A stretch of 39,042 bases of DNA from Paracoccaceae bacterium (GCA_013373325.1 JABXIA010000039.1:1-39042), one strand, 5' to 3'; shown: positions 18,238 through 27,363, counted from the first letter of the stretch. The notes: generated by a model from the sequence alone, not told the origin. Program-made: numbers and translations.

Positions 18238-19239
18238 ATGGAGGATTATGTCACAGGGGTATTGACTGGAACCGGGCTGGCACCCGGCGCGTTGGCCGCC
18301 GCCGCGGTGGCCGCAGCTGTGCTTTTGATCTACTTTGGTGCGGCCGCCAGCCTGGCCCGGAAATCGCCCGCTGCAGCACGGCTGTCATCGCTGGGTGAAA
18401 CCCGCCGCCGGCAAACCCGGGACCTGGCGCTGCTGAAGGCGCCTGCCGACCAGCCTGGCGGGCTGATGAAAGCCTTTGTGCCTGCCAGCATGACGGAACG
18501 CTCGGAACTGGAGAACAAGCTGTCTCAGGCCGGGTTTTCGCAGGCCGGGGCGCTGCGTACTTTCACTTTGATCCGGGTTCTGCTCGGGCTGGCACTGCCG
18601 GGTGCGCTGCTGCTGGTCATCGCCGCCGCCAAGACACCGGGTTTGCTGCCGCCCAATCCTGTCACCGCGCAAGTGGCGGGCTGGACCAACATGCAGGTGT
18701 TCCAGGCGCTGAGCGGGCTGGTGGGGGCGGGCTTCTTCGGCCCGATCTATGTGCTGAACGCCCGCGCCGCTGCCCGCCGCCGCCGGATTGAGGAGGCATT
18801 TCCCAACGCGCTGGACCTGATACGCATTTCGGTTGATTCCGGACTGGGCTTCGACGCCGCCATGACCCGGGTGGGTAACGAACTGGCGCAGGTTTCGCCG
18901 GATCTGGCCTTTGAGCTGCTCAGCGTGCAGCGGCAGATTCAGGCCGGCCGGGCGCGGCAGGATGCGCTGCTTGATATGTCCAGCCGCACCGGCGTAGAGA
19001 CGGTCCGGTCGTTTGCAAATGTGGCCCTGCAGTCAATGCAGTTCGGCACCAGCATGGCATCGGCGCTTGCAACGTATTCCGATGATCTGCGCAATCAGCG
19101 GGAAATGCGCGCGCAGGAAATGGCCAGCAAACTGCCGGTCAAGATGTCGGCGGTTCTGGCCTCTCTGATGCTGCCTGCGCTGATCATGATCACCATCGGC
19201 CCGGTGGTCATCCGTTACATCCGTTTTATTGCGAACTGA
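18238..19239 (+). CDS. tadC: TadC inner-membrane platform protein
   Basis: A 333-residue T2SF-family partner of TadB. Membrane helices are visible near 20-40, 110-130 and 155-175 and at the C-terminus (PVKMSAVLASLMLPALIMITIGPVV). The central T2SF segment is FPNALDLIRISVDSGLGFDAAM, with Asp and Gly positions shared with TadB. GGGGAGG precedes the ATG. A gap of 251 bp follows, so this is the likely end of the assembly operon and the luxR-type gene downstream has its own promoter. Confidence 0.94.
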   Translation: MEDYVTGVLTGTGLAPGALAAAAVAAAVLLIYFGAAASLARKSPAAARLSSLGETRRRQTRDLALLKAPADQPGGLMKAFVPASMTERSELENKLSQAGFSQAGALRTFTLIRVLLGLALPGALLLVIAAAKTPGLLPPNPVTAQVAGWTNMQVFQALSGLVGAGFFGPIYVLNARAAARRRRIEEAFPNALDLIRISVDSGLGFDAAMTRVGNELAQVSPDLAFELLSVQRQIQAGRARQDALLDMSSRTGVETVRSFANVALQSMQFGTSMASALATYSDDLRNQREMRAQEMASKLPVKMSAVLASLMLPALIMITIGPVVIRYIRFIAN

Positions 19240-19426
19240 TTCGAAACCGGTTTGGACAATTGCAGGATATGTTTTCGATTGGTTCGGGCCCTTAAGTCCA
19301 AAAGACTGAAAAAATCACCCTAGGATTGCAAATTTGCGCAGCCGAGCGCATTTTTTGTCAAATTCTTGACGCAATTGATTGAGCCGGCCAGCATGAGGGG
19401 ACGCAACAGGGGGTTTATAGGTACGG

Positions 19427-19458
19427 GCGCTTGCTAAGTCACTAAAAGCGCTATGTTA
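19427..19458 (+). promoter_or_regulatory. Predicted promoter/operator of the luxR-type gene
   Basis: In the AT-rich 19240-19490 gap, TTGCTA (19431-19436) and TATGTT (19452-19457) form a sigma70-like promoter with a 15-bp spacer. An inverted repeat GCGCTT (19427-19432) with AAGCGC (19446-19451) overlaps the -35 box and spacer. A further palindrome GCAAATTTGC lies at 19328-19337. The repeat could bind the regulator itself; that is a guess from position. Confidence 0.4.
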
Positions 19459-19490
19459 AAAGTTAATATTGCTGTGGGGGGACGCGCGTT

Positions 19491-20330
19491 ATGGGGACCA
19501 ATGCGCTTTTTGACACCCACACCATTCGGGCTGCTGAGGCCGGAATGATTGCGCCAATTGCGCGCTGGTGTGAGTGTTTGCACGGCTGTGCGCCTTTCAG
19601 GGACGCGTTGAGCGGACTGGCGGCGGCCATTAAAGGGGAAGCAGCTGCAATTTGCAGGGTATCAACCGGCCAGGGCCGGGCTTCCGGATCAGTTTTCTTT
19701 GACAGGGCTGCGGGCAGCGGAAACGGACCGCCATTGGAGCGTTCCTTTGCCCGCTCGGTGCTGGGCAGCTATCTGGACAAGGCCAAACCCGGTGCGATCT
19801 GGTACAAATCCATGAGCGATGAAGCGGCGGATCCGGTTCTGGACCGGTTCCACACCTCCCGCAAACTGGTAGAGCTGGCGGTGATACCGCTGTCGACCGG
19901 CAGTCAGCACGCCGATTTCCTGGAGGTTCATTTCTCCACCCGGCCCGGTGCGGTGCAGCAGGCGCTGCTCAACATCATCTCCGGCACCTTGGTCAGGACT
20001 TGGACCAACCGGTCGCCGGGGCTCTACGCCGAGGCCTGCCTGACAGAGCGGCGCGCGGCCCGCGGGGCCTGCGTCCAAGCGCATCTGCTGAGCATGGACA
20101 ACCCGGCCCAGCTGAGCCGCGCCGAGTACCGCGTTTGCGTGCTGTTGAGCAAAGGGCAAACGGCCAAGCGGGTGCAAACGGATCTTGGGATCTCGAAATC
20201 GACGCTGCGCACGCATCTGCGCAACATCTACGCCAAGACGCAGACCGGCAACATGAGCGAGCTGGTTTACCGGCTGGTCTCCGTGGACACCTTCGCCGGG
20301 CAAACGCCGCGGCGGAACTCAGCCGCATGA
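19491..20330 (+). CDS. LuxR-type transcriptional regulator in the Tad locus
   Basis: A 279-residue protein. The C-terminal LuxR helix-turn-helix is clear at about 205-265: LSRAEYRVCVLLSKGQTAKR, then DLGISKSTLRTHLRNIYAKTQT. The roughly 190-residue N-terminal part is not a recognisable acyl-homoserine-lactone domain: I do not see the conserved Trp/Tyr/Asp pattern of that family. It may be a GAF-like sensor. The gene lies between tadC and the prepilin peptidase and overlaps the latter by four bases (ATGA), so a regulator and the pilin-processing enzyme are made together. Control of the Tad genes is likely but inferred. Confidence 0.85.
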   Translation: MGTNALFDTHTIRAAEAGMIAPIARWCECLHGCAPFRDALSGLAAAIKGEAAAICRVSTGQGRASGSVFFDRAAGSGNGPPLERSFARSVLGSYLDKAKPGAIWYKSMSDEAADPVLDRFHTSRKLVELAVIPLSTGSQHADFLEVHFSTRPGAVQQALLNIISGTLVRTWTNRSPGLYAEACLTERRAARGACVQAHLLSMDNPAQLSRAEYRVCVLLSKGQTAKRVQTDLGISKSTLRTHLRNIYAKTQTGNMSELVYRLVSVDTFAGQTPRRNSAA

Positions 20331-20809
20331 CAGGCATCGCGGACCTGCTGCCACTGGCTGCGGCCAGCCCGGTGCTGATCCTGGCTGCAGCGGGAGATCT
20401 GCGGCACCTTCGGATATCCAACCGGCTGATGCTGGGATTGGCAGCGGTTTTTCTGCTGACCGCGCCGCTGTTGCCGCTGGCGGAAACCGGGCTGCGACTG
20501 CTGGCAGCCAGCATTGTTTTTGCCCTGTGCTTTGCGCTGTTCTGCGGGCGGGTGCTGGCGGGGGGCGACGTCAAGATGATGGCGCTGGCGATGCTGTTTG
20601 TGCCGTCCTCCGCGCTGGTGCTCTTTGGCTGGAGCTTCAGCGCGGCCATGCTCACCGTGCCCCTTGCACTGACTTTGCTGATCCGGATTGAGGCCGCTGC
20701 CGCTTGGCGGCATTGGGCCTCGCTTCAGACGCCAGGGAAAATGCCGATGGGGGCGGCAATTTCCCTGGCGTTGCTGCTTTTGCTGACCGTATCGGCCGCC
20801 GGAGCCTGA
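20327..20809 (+). CDS. cpaA: CpaA/TadV-type prepilin peptidase
   Basis: A 160-residue A24-family aspartic peptidase in the membrane. Both catalytic aspartates are visible: the first in AAAGDLRHLRISN (near residue 25) and the second in the GxGD-like motif AGGDVKM (near 83). Hydrophobic segments alternate with short loops, giving four to five membrane helices. It lacks the N-terminal methyltransferase domain of PilD, as is usual for Tad peptidases. It would cleave the Flp and TadE-like leaders. The start overlaps the luxR-type gene by four bases. Confidence 0.92.
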   Translation: MTGIADLLPLAAASPVLILAAAGDLRHLRISNRLMLGLAAVFLLTAPLLPLAETGLRLLAASIVFALCFALFCGRVLAGGDVKMMALAMLFVPSSALVLFGWSFSAAMLTVPLALTLLIRIEAAAAWRHWASLQTPGKMPMGAAISLALLLLLTVSAAGA

Positions 20810-20830
20810 CAACGCGGCCTGTCCCGGCCC

Positions 20831-21289
20831 TCAACGGGCAGGTGGAAACACCGCTGTCCGCTTGACCGTTCCATAGACAAAACTGGTGTCGATGGACGCA
20901 ATGCCGCCAACCGGATGGATCCGGTTGCGGATGAATTCTTCATAGGCCTCCAGATCCGGCACCAGCACCCGCAGCTGGTAGTCCATCGCTCCGGTCAGCA
21001 CGTGGCACTCCAGCACCTCTTCGATCAGCTGCATCTTGCGTTCGAAATTCTTCACGTCCGCCTCGCCGTGCCTCTCCAGCTTGATGCGGACAAAGACGGT
21101 GATCGGCAGCCCGTAGGACTTGGCATCCACCACTGCGCTGTAGGCCTGGATAATACCTTGGGCCTCCAGATTGCGCACCCGCCGCAGGCAGGGGGACGGG
21201 GAGAGGTTCACCGCCTCTGCCAGGTCCTGGTTGGTCATCCGCCCGTCGCGCTGCAGGGCGCGGATGATCTGGCGGTCCTTGCTGTCCAT
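20831..21289 (-). CDS. mdeR: Lrp/AsnC-family regulator of methionine catabolism (MdeR-like)
   Basis: A 152-residue Lrp/AsnC protein. It has an N-terminal winged HTH (DRQIIRALQRDGRMTNQDLAEAVNLSPSPCLRRVRNLE, residues 4-42) and a C-terminal RAM effector domain (about 65-145, with the VLECHVLTGAMDYQLRVLVP strand pair). It is divergent from a methionine gamma-lyase gene. The Pseudomonas putida mdeR-mdeA-mdeB cluster has the same three gene types and layout, with MdeR activating mdeAB. An AGGA ribosome site precedes the ATG. Methionine as the ligand is inference from that precedent. Confidence 0.9.
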   Translation of the reverse strand: MDSKDRQIIRALQRDGRMTNQDLAEAVNLSPSPCLRRVRNLEAQGIIQAYSAVVDAKSYGLPITVFVRIKLERHGEADVKNFERKMQLIEEVLECHVLTGAMDYQLRVLVPDLEAYEEFIRNRIHPVGGIASIDTSFVYGTVKRTAVFPPAR

Positions 21290-21302
21290 TTCGGGGTCCT
21301 AC

Positions 21303-21319
21303 TTGGCAGAATCTGCCAA
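21303..21319. promoter_or_regulatory. Predicted Lrp-type operator between mdeR and mdeA
   Basis: TTGGCAGAATCTGCCAA is a perfect 7-3-7 palindrome. It starts 14 bp from the regulator start codon and is 86 bp before mdeA. Lrp-family regulators often bind such 15-17 bp dyads to control themselves and a divergent target. Confidence 0.6.
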
Positions 21320-21404
21320 TATCTATACCAAGACAGAAATAATTCGCAATCCGTTGCCGCTGAGACAGGCGGATGATGCCTGTAACAACAGACAGGAGCA
21401 TCCC

Positions 21405-22607
21405 ATGAAAACCTCCGGCGGCTTTGCCACCCGTGCCATCCACCACGCCTATGACCCGCAGGACAACGAAGGCGCGCTGACGCCGCCGCTGCACCTGACT
21501 TCCACCTTCACATTCGAGACCGCGGAGGCCGGCGGCGAGATGTTCGCAGGCGAACGCCAGGGCCATATCTACAGCCGGATCTCCAATCCGACCTGCGACC
21601 TGCTGGAGCAGCGGATCGCCACGCTGGAGGGCGCCGAGGCGGGTCTTGCGCTCAGCAGCGGCATGGGCGCCATCACCGCGGTTCTGTGGACGCTGCTATC
21701 GCCCGGTGACGAGGTGATCGTGGACAAGACGCTTTATGGCTGCACCTTCGCCTTCATGCGCCACGGGCTGGCGAAATGGGGCGTTACCATCACCCATGTC
21801 GACATGACCGACATGGACAACCTGCGCGCGGCAGTTTCGGACAAGACCCGCGTGGTCTATTTCGAGACCCCGGCCAACCCGAACATGCGGCTGGTGGACA
21901 TCGCCGCGGCCGCCGAAATCGCCCATGGCGCAGGGGCGCAGGTGGTGGTCGACAACACCTATGCCACCCCCTACCTGACCCGCCCGATTGAGCTGGGCGC
22001 CGATATCGTGCTGCATTCGGCCACCAAATACCTGGGCGGCCACGGCGATGTGGTGGCGGGCCTTGTCGTGGGCACCGCCGAGCAGATTGGTGAAATCCGG
22101 CTGGTCGGCATGAAGGACATGACCGGTGCGGTGATGGCGCCCTTCAATGCCATGCTGATCCTGCGCGGGCTCAAGACCCTGGCGCTGCGGATGGACCGCC
22201 ACTGCGCCTCTGCCGTCACCGTGGCAGATTACCTGGCCGCCCACCCGGCGGTGAAAACAGTGTCCTTCCCGGGTCACGAGAGCTTTGCCCAGGCCGATGT
22301 GGCCAAGCGCCAGATGGCGCAGTCCGGCGCCATGATCGCCTTTGAGGTCGAGGGCGGCCTGCAGGGCGGCATCGCCTTTATGAACGGTCTGCAGATGATC
22401 CAGCGGGCAGTGTCGCTGGGTGATGCGGAAACCCTGATCCAGCATCCCGCCTCGATGACCCATTCGACCTACACCCCGGAAGAGCGCGCCGAGCATGGCA
22501 TCAGTGACGGGCTGATCCGCCTGTCGGTGGGGCTGGAGGACGTGGCAGACATCCTGGCCGACCTGGAACAGGCCTTGCCCGCCCCTGTGCAGCACGCCGC
22601 CGAGTAA
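21405..22607 (+). CDS. mdeA: Methionine gamma-lyase
   Basis: A 400-residue Cys/Met metabolism PLP enzyme. It splits methionine into methanethiol, ammonia and 2-oxobutyrate. The active-site Cys typical of methionine gamma-lyase is present in TLYGCTFAF (near residue 113; Cys116 in the P. putida enzyme), whereas cystathionine enzymes usually have another residue here. The Schiff-base Lys is in HSATKYLGGHGDV (near 208), and YSRISNPT and SSGMGAI are the phosphate-binding segments. An AGGAG ribosome site precedes the ATG. It is followed after 10 bp by an E1 gene able to use the 2-oxobutyrate product. In marine roseobacters the methanethiol produced would enter the organic sulfur cycle. Confidence 0.93.
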   Translation: MKTSGGFATRAIHHAYDPQDNEGALTPPLHLTSTFTFETAEAGGEMFAGERQGHIYSRISNPTCDLLEQRIATLEGAEAGLALSSGMGAITAVLWTLLSPGDEVIVDKTLYGCTFAFMRHGLAKWGVTITHVDMTDMDNLRAAVSDKTRVVYFETPANPNMRLVDIAAAAEIAHGAGAQVVVDNTYATPYLTRPIELGADIVLHSATKYLGGHGDVVAGLVVGTAEQIGEIRLVGMKDMTGAVMAPFNAMLILRGLKTLALRMDRHCASAVTVADYLAAHPAVKTVSFPGHESFAQADVAKRQMAQSGAMIAFEVEGGLQGGIAFMNGLQMIQRAVSLGDAETLIQHPASMTHSTYTPEERAEHGISDGLIRLSVGLEDVADILADLEQALPAPVQHAAE

Positions 22608-22617
22608 GGAGAGAGCC

Positions 22618-25002
22618 ATGCGCCCCGATCTGACCCACCTCAAGACCATCGAACAGCGGCTGTTGTGGCTGTCGCATTGGATGATTCACAACGCGAACCA
22701 CATCCGCCCCAAAGCGGACGGGATCAAGATCGGGGGGCATCAGGCCTCGTCGGCCTCAATGGTGTCGATCATGACGGCGCTCTATTTTTCTGCACTGAAG
22801 CCCGGCGACCGGGTGGCGGTGAAACCGCATGCCTCGCCCGTCTTCCACGCGATGCAGTACCTGATGGGCAACCAGACGCGCGAGAAGATGGAGAATTTCC
22901 GCGGCTTCGGCGGGGTGCAGAGCTATCCCAGCCGCACCAAGGACGTGGATGACGTGGATTTCTCTACCGGTTCGGTTGGCCTTGGCGTCGGGATCACCGC
23001 GCTGGCCTCGATGGTGCAGGATTTCATCACCGCCAAGGATTGGGGCAAGGACGCCCGCACCGGCCGCATGGTGGCACTGGCGGGTGACGCTGAGCTGGAC
23101 GAGGGCAACATATACGAGGTGCTGCAGGAAGGCTGGAAGAACGATCTTCGCAACACCTGGTGGATCATCGACTACAACCGCCAGTCTTTGGACGGCATCG
23201 TCCGCGAGGGCCTGTTCGAGCGGATCGAGAAGATCTATGACGCCTTCGGCTGGGACGTGGTGCGGGTGAAATACGGCGCCCTGCAGCGGGCTGCATTCGA
23301 GGAGCCGGGCGGCGAGCGCTTGCGCGCCTGGATCGACGCCTGCCCGAACCAGCAGTATTCCGCGCTCACCTACATGGGCGGTGCGGTCTGGCGGCAGCAT
23401 CTGATGGATGATCTGGGCGACCAGGGCGATGTCAGCGCGCTGATTGAGAAGCGCAGCGATGATGAGCTGGCGGAGCTGATGGAAAACCTCGGTGGCAACT
23501 GCGTCGAGACGATGGCGGATGTGTTTGCTTCCATCGACCACGACCGCCCGGTCTGCTTCCTGGCCTATACGGTCAAGGGCTGGGGCACCCCGATTGCCGG
23601 CCACAAGGACAACCACGGCGGCCTTATGACCAAGGCGCAGATGGCAGAGTGGCAGGCTCATATGGGCGTTGCTGCTGGGGAGGAGTGGGAGCCCTTCGCC
23701 ACCGTTTCCGACCCCGCCGCGCTGCAGGATTTCCTGCGTCAGGTGCCGTTTTTTTCCGAAGGCCCGCGCCGCCATTTCGACGCGCCGCTGCCGGTGCCTG
23801 CGATTGCCATCGACACCTCCCGCGAAATCTCCACCCAGATGGCGTTCGGCAAGATCCTTGATGATCTGTCCAAGGGCGACAGCGAACTGGCGGCGCGGAT
23901 CCTCACAACCTCGCCCGATGTGACCGGTACCACCGGACTGGGGCCGTGGGTCAACCGGCGCAAGCTGTTTGCCCGCGAGGTGCAGCAGGATGCCTTTATC
24001 GAGCACCGCATCCCCTCGACCGCGAAATGGAACTTTGCCCCCGAAGGCCAGCATCTGGAGCTCGGCATCGCGGAGATGAACCTGTTCCTGCTCTTGGGCG
24101 CTGCGGGCCTGTCGCATTCGCTGTTCGGCAAGCGGGTGATCCCCATTGGCACGGTCTACGACCCCTTTGTCTGCCGCGGCCTCGATGCACTGAATTATGC
24201 CTGCTATCAGGACGCGCGTTTCATGATCGTCGGCACCCCGTCGGGTGTGACGCTGGCGCCCGAAGGCGGCGCGCATCAGTCGATCGGCACACCGCTTATC
24301 GGCATGTCTCAGGACGGACTGGCAGCGTTTGAACCGGCCTTTGCCGATGAGCTGGCTGTGATCATGGAATGGGCTTTCGACTACCTGCAGCGCGACGGCG
24401 AGGGCGACCCGGATGAGCGCACCTGGCTGCGCGACGAGACCGGCGGCTCAGTCTATTTGCGCCTCACCACCAGCCCGATGGAGCAGCCCGGCAAACGCGC
24501 CGATGAGGACTTCCGCCAGGGGGCCATCGACGGCGGCTACTGGCTGCGCAAACCGGGGCCGAACTGCGATGTGGTGATCGCCTACCAGGGCGCGGTGGCA
24601 CCGGAGGCGATCAAGGCTGCGGGCATCATCGGCGAAAGCCGCCGCGACGTGGGCGTGCTGGCCGTCACCTCTGCCGACCGGCTGAACGCGGGCTGGACCG
24701 CGGCGCAGCGGGCGCGCTCACGCGGCAACGCCGCCGCCAAATCCCATATCGAAACGCTGATGGGCGGCCTGCCGCCGCACTGCAAGGTGATCACCGTGAT
24801 CGACGGCCACCCGGCGACGCTTGCCTGGCTGGGCGGGGTTGCGGGCCATCAGACCATCCCGCTGGGGGTGGAGCATTTCGGCCAGACCGGCACCATCGGT
24901 GATCTCTACCGCCACCACGGACTGGACGCTGCCGCAATCGTGGCCAAGGTGAACGGCCTGACCGCCGGCAAACGGGTCAGTAACGCGGTGCCGGCCGGGT
25001 AA
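22618..25002 (+). CDS. mdeB: Homodimeric 2-oxoacid dehydrogenase E1 (MdeB-like, likely 2-oxobutyrate)
   Basis: A 794-residue thiamine diphosphate enzyme of the AceE/transketolase type. The cofactor motif is GDAELDEGN near residues 156-164 with a downstream YNRQSLDG. Histidines and the TVKGWGTP-AGHKDNH segment of homodimeric E1 proteins are visible, and the central pyrimidine domain has LELGIAEMNLF with the conserved Glu. It is somewhat shorter than E. coli AceE (about 887 residues). In P. putida the gene after mdeA (mdeB) encodes this type of E1, thought to oxidise 2-oxobutyrate. No E2 or E3 gene is adjacent, so it must borrow them or act alone. GGAGAG precedes the ATG. Substrate is inferred from context. 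Confidence 0.88.
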   Translation: MRPDLTHLKTIEQRLLWLSHWMIHNANHIRPKADGIKIGGHQASSASMVSIMTALYFSALKPGDRVAVKPHASPVFHAMQYLMGNQTREKMENFRGFGGVQSYPSRTKDVDDVDFSTGSVGLGVGITALASMVQDFITAKDWGKDARTGRMVALAGDAELDEGNIYEVLQEGWKNDLRNTWWIIDYNRQSLDGIVREGLFERIEKIYDAFGWDVVRVKYGALQRAAFEEPGGERLRAWIDACPNQQYSALTYMGGAVWRQHLMDDLGDQGDVSALIEKRSDDELAELMENLGGNCVETMADVFASIDHDRPVCFLAYTVKGWGTPIAGHKDNHGGLMTKAQMAEWQAHMGVAAGEEWEPFATVSDPAALQDFLRQVPFFSEGPRRHFDAPLPVPAIAIDTSREISTQMAFGKILDDLSKGDSELAARILTTSPDVTGTTGLGPWVNRRKLFAREVQQDAFIEHRIPSTAKWNFAPEGQHLELGIAEMNLFLLLGAAGLSHSLFGKRVIPIGTVYDPFVCRGLDALNYACYQDARFMIVGTPSGVTLAPEGGAHQSIGTPLIGMSQDGLAAFEPAFADELAVIMEWAFDYLQRDGEGDPDERTWLRDETGGSVYLRLTTSPMEQPGKRADEDFRQGAIDGGYWLRKPGPNCDVVIAYQGAVAPEAIKAAGIIGESRRDVGVLAVTSADRLNAGWTAAQRARSRGNAAAKSHIETLMGGLPPHCKVITVIDGHPATLAWLGGVAGHQTIPLGVEHFGQTGTIGDLYRHHGLDAAAIVAKVNGLTAGKRVSNAVPAG

Positions 25003-25038
25003 ACGCCTGTCTGAGCTTGCGAGAACAGGTTGAAGCAC

Positions 25039-25070
25039 AGTGGCGGCCGCGTGGAAACGTTGCCGCCACT
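25039..25070. terminator. Bidirectional terminator between convergent mdeB and decarboxylase genes
   Basis: AGTGGCGGC (25039-25047) pairs perfectly with GCCGCCACT (25062-25070) around a 14-base loop. It sits in the short gap between two convergent genes and ends four bases before the decarboxylase stop codon. AT-rich sequence follows on the right but there is no long T-run. Confidence 0.65.
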
Positions 25071-25074
25071 ATTA

Positions 25075-27363
25075 CTATTCCGCCACGCAGTCGGCGAAGT
25101 AATGGGTCAGCCCGTCGGGCCCGGTTTCCTGCACCAGCCCGTGAATGTCGGTCTCAAACCCCGGGCATTCCCGTCCGAAGGCGCGGTTGAACTTCAGGTA
25201 TTCCACGATCTTCTTGTTGAACACCTCGCCCGGGATCAGCAGCGGAATACCAGGCGGGTAGGGGGTCACCAGGCTGGTGGTGATGCGCCCCTCCAGATCA
25301 TCAATCGGCACCCGCTGGGTGGTGCGCCGGGCGATATGGCTGAAAGCATCGCTTGGCTTCATCGCCGGGGTCAGGTCGCTCAGGTACATCTCTGTCGACA
25401 GCCGCGCCACGTTGTTCTTGGAATACAGCGCATGCACATGCTGGCAAAGGTCGCGCAGGCCCATCTGCTCATACCGCGGCTGGCTGGCGCAGAACTCCGG
25501 CATCGCGCGCGGCACGGCCAGGTTGCGGGCAAAGTCGTCCTTGAACTGCTGCAGCGCGCTCAGCAGCGAATTCCAGCGGCCCTTGGTGATGCCGATGGTG
25601 AACATGATGAAGAAGGAATAGAGCCCGGTCTTCTCCACCACCACGCCGTGCTCGGCCAGGTATTTGGTCACGATCGAAGCCGGGATGCCCCAGTCCTCGA
25701 ACCGGCCGTCCAGGTTGAGGCCGGGGGTGATGATGGTGGCCTTGATCGGGTCCAGCATGTTGAACCCCGGCGCCATATCGCCAAAGCCGTGCCAGCTGTC
25801 CTCACCGCCCGCCTGCACGCCGTCGGCGTCGGTTTTCCTCAGAACCCAGTCGTTGGTGCTGCCGATGCCGTCCTCGGCCAGATCCTCCCGCCCCCAGACC
25901 TGGAACCACCAGTCATCGGCGCCGTATTCCTCATCGACCTTGCGCATGGCGCGGCGGAAATCCAGTGCCTCCATGATGCTTTCCTCGACCAGCGCCGTGC
26001 CGCCCGGCGGCTCCATCATCGCCGCCGCCACATCGCAGCTGGCGATGATCGAATACTGCGGGCTGGTGGAGGTGTGCATCAGGTAGGCTTCGTTGAACAG
26101 ATGCCGGTCCAGCTTGGTCTCCTCGCTGTCCTGCACCAGCACATGGCTGGCCTGGCTGATGCCCGCCAGCAGCTTGTGAATCGACTGGGTGGCATAGGTC
26201 ACCGAATGCTTGGTGCGCGCCCGCTTGCGGCCCATCGCGTGATAGCTGCCATAGAACGGGTGGAAGGCCGCATGCGGCAGCCAGGCCTCGTCGAAATGCA
26301 GGTTCTCGGTATAGCCGTCCAGCTGCCCCTTGATCACCTCGGTGTTGTAGAGCACCCCGTCATAGGTGGACTGAGTCAGCGTCAGGATCCGCGGCTTCAC
26401 TGTATCGGCGTCCACGTCCTTCAGCAGCGGGTTGGCGCGGATCTTGTCCTTGATGCTCTCGATTTCGAACTCTGAATGCGGGATCGGGCCGATGATGCCC
26501 CAGTGGTTGCGGGTCGGCTTCAGGAACACCGGGATGGCGCCGGTCATGATGATCGAATGCAGGATCGACTTGTGGCAGTTGCGGTCCACCACCACCACGT
26601 CGCCCGGCGCCACCGTGTGATGCCAGACCATCTTGTTGGAGGTCGAGGTGCCATTGGTCACGAAATAGCAGTGATCGGCGTTGAAGATCCGCGCGGCATT
26701 GCGTTCCGAGGCGCCAATCGCGCCATTGTGGTCCAGCAGCTGCCCCAGCTCCTCCACCGCGTTGCAGACGTCCGCGCGCAGCATGTTTTCGCCGTAGAAC
26801 TGGTGGTACATCTGCCCGACCGGGCTCTTCAGGAAGGCCACGCCGCCCGAATGCCCCGGGCAGTGCCAGGAGTAGGAGCCGTCCTCGGCGTAATCCAAGA
26901 GCTTCCTGAAAAACGGCGGCTGGATGCTCTCCAGATAACCCTTTGCCTCGCGGATGATGTGGCGGGCGACAAACTCCGGCGTGTCCTCAAACATATGGAT
27001 GAAGCCGTGCAGCTCGCGCAGGATGTCGTTGGGCAGGTGGCGGCTGGTCTTGGTTTCGCCGTAGATATAGATCGGCACATCGGCGTTCTTCCAGCGCACT
27101 TCCTCGATAAACGTCCGCAGGGCGACTACCGCCGGGTCCAGATCGGGGCCGGGGGTGAACTCCTCGTCGTCGATCGACAGCACAAAGGCGCTGGCGCGGG
27201 ACTGCTGCTGTGCATATTGCGACAGGTCGCCATAGCCGGTTACACCCTGCACCTCAAAACCTTCGTCCTCGATGGCCTGGGCCAGTGCCCGGATGCCGGA
27301 GCCTGAGGAGTTCTCTGAACGGAAATCTTCGTCAATGATGACAATGGGAAAGCGGAATTTCAT
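25075..27363 (-). CDS. Orn/Lys/Arg decarboxylase family protein
   Basis: A 762-residue PLP decarboxylase of the large bacterial ornithine/lysine/arginine type. It has an N-terminal flavodoxin-like wing domain (residues 1-130, IVIIDEDF start), a PLP domain with TNGTSTSNKMV, the HFDEAWLPHAAF segment with the ring-contacting Asp, the Schiff-base Lys in ATQSIHKLLAGISQAS, and a C-terminal domain with PPGIPLLIPGE. Length fits the family (about 710-760). Substrate cannot be read from motifs. The ATG at 27363 has AGGAG at good spacing; a longer frame to 27531 crosses the MarR operator and is unlikely. In E. coli such enzymes give acid tolerance together with an antiporter, but none is adjacent here, so polyamine or cadaverine/agmatine synthesis is equally possible. 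Confidence 0.92.
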   Translation of the reverse strand: MKFRFPIVIIDEDFRSENSSGSGIRALAQAIEDEGFEVQGVTGYGDLSQYAQQQSRASAFVLSIDDEEFTPGPDLDPAVVALRTFIEEVRWKNADVPIYIYGETKTSRHLPNDILRELHGFIHMFEDTPEFVARHIIREAKGYLESIQPPFFRKLLDYAEDGSYSWHCPGHSGGVAFLKSPVGQMYHQFYGENMLRADVCNAVEELGQLLDHNGAIGASERNAARIFNADHCYFVTNGTSTSNKMVWHHTVAPGDVVVVDRNCHKSILHSIIMTGAIPVFLKPTRNHWGIIGPIPHSEFEIESIKDKIRANPLLKDVDADTVKPRILTLTQSTYDGVLYNTEVIKGQLDGYTENLHFDEAWLPHAAFHPFYGSYHAMGRKRARTKHSVTYATQSIHKLLAGISQASHVLVQDSEETKLDRHLFNEAYLMHTSTSPQYSIIASCDVAAAMMEPPGGTALVEESIMEALDFRRAMRKVDEEYGADDWWFQVWGREDLAEDGIGSTNDWVLRKTDADGVQAGGEDSWHGFGDMAPGFNMLDPIKATIITPGLNLDGRFEDWGIPASIVTKYLAEHGVVVEKTGLYSFFIMFTIGITKGRWNSLLSALQQFKDDFARNLAVPRAMPEFCASQPRYEQMGLRDLCQHVHALYSKNNVARLSTEMYLSDLTPAMKPSDAFSHIARRTTQRVPIDDLEGRITTSLVTPYPPGIPLLIPGEVFNKKIVEYLKFNRAFGRECPGFETDIHGLVQETGPDGLTHYFADCVAE

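Noticed and set aside
21171-21404. N-terminal extension of the methionine gamma-lyase frame
   Set aside because: It overlaps the divergent Lrp gene and the operator; the ATG at 21405 has an AGGAG site and begins the family sequence.
25030-26475. Plus-strand open frame of 481 codons
   Set aside because: Antisense to the decarboxylase, whose motifs are unmistakable on the other strand; the His/Arg/Gln-rich composition is typical of a shadow frame.
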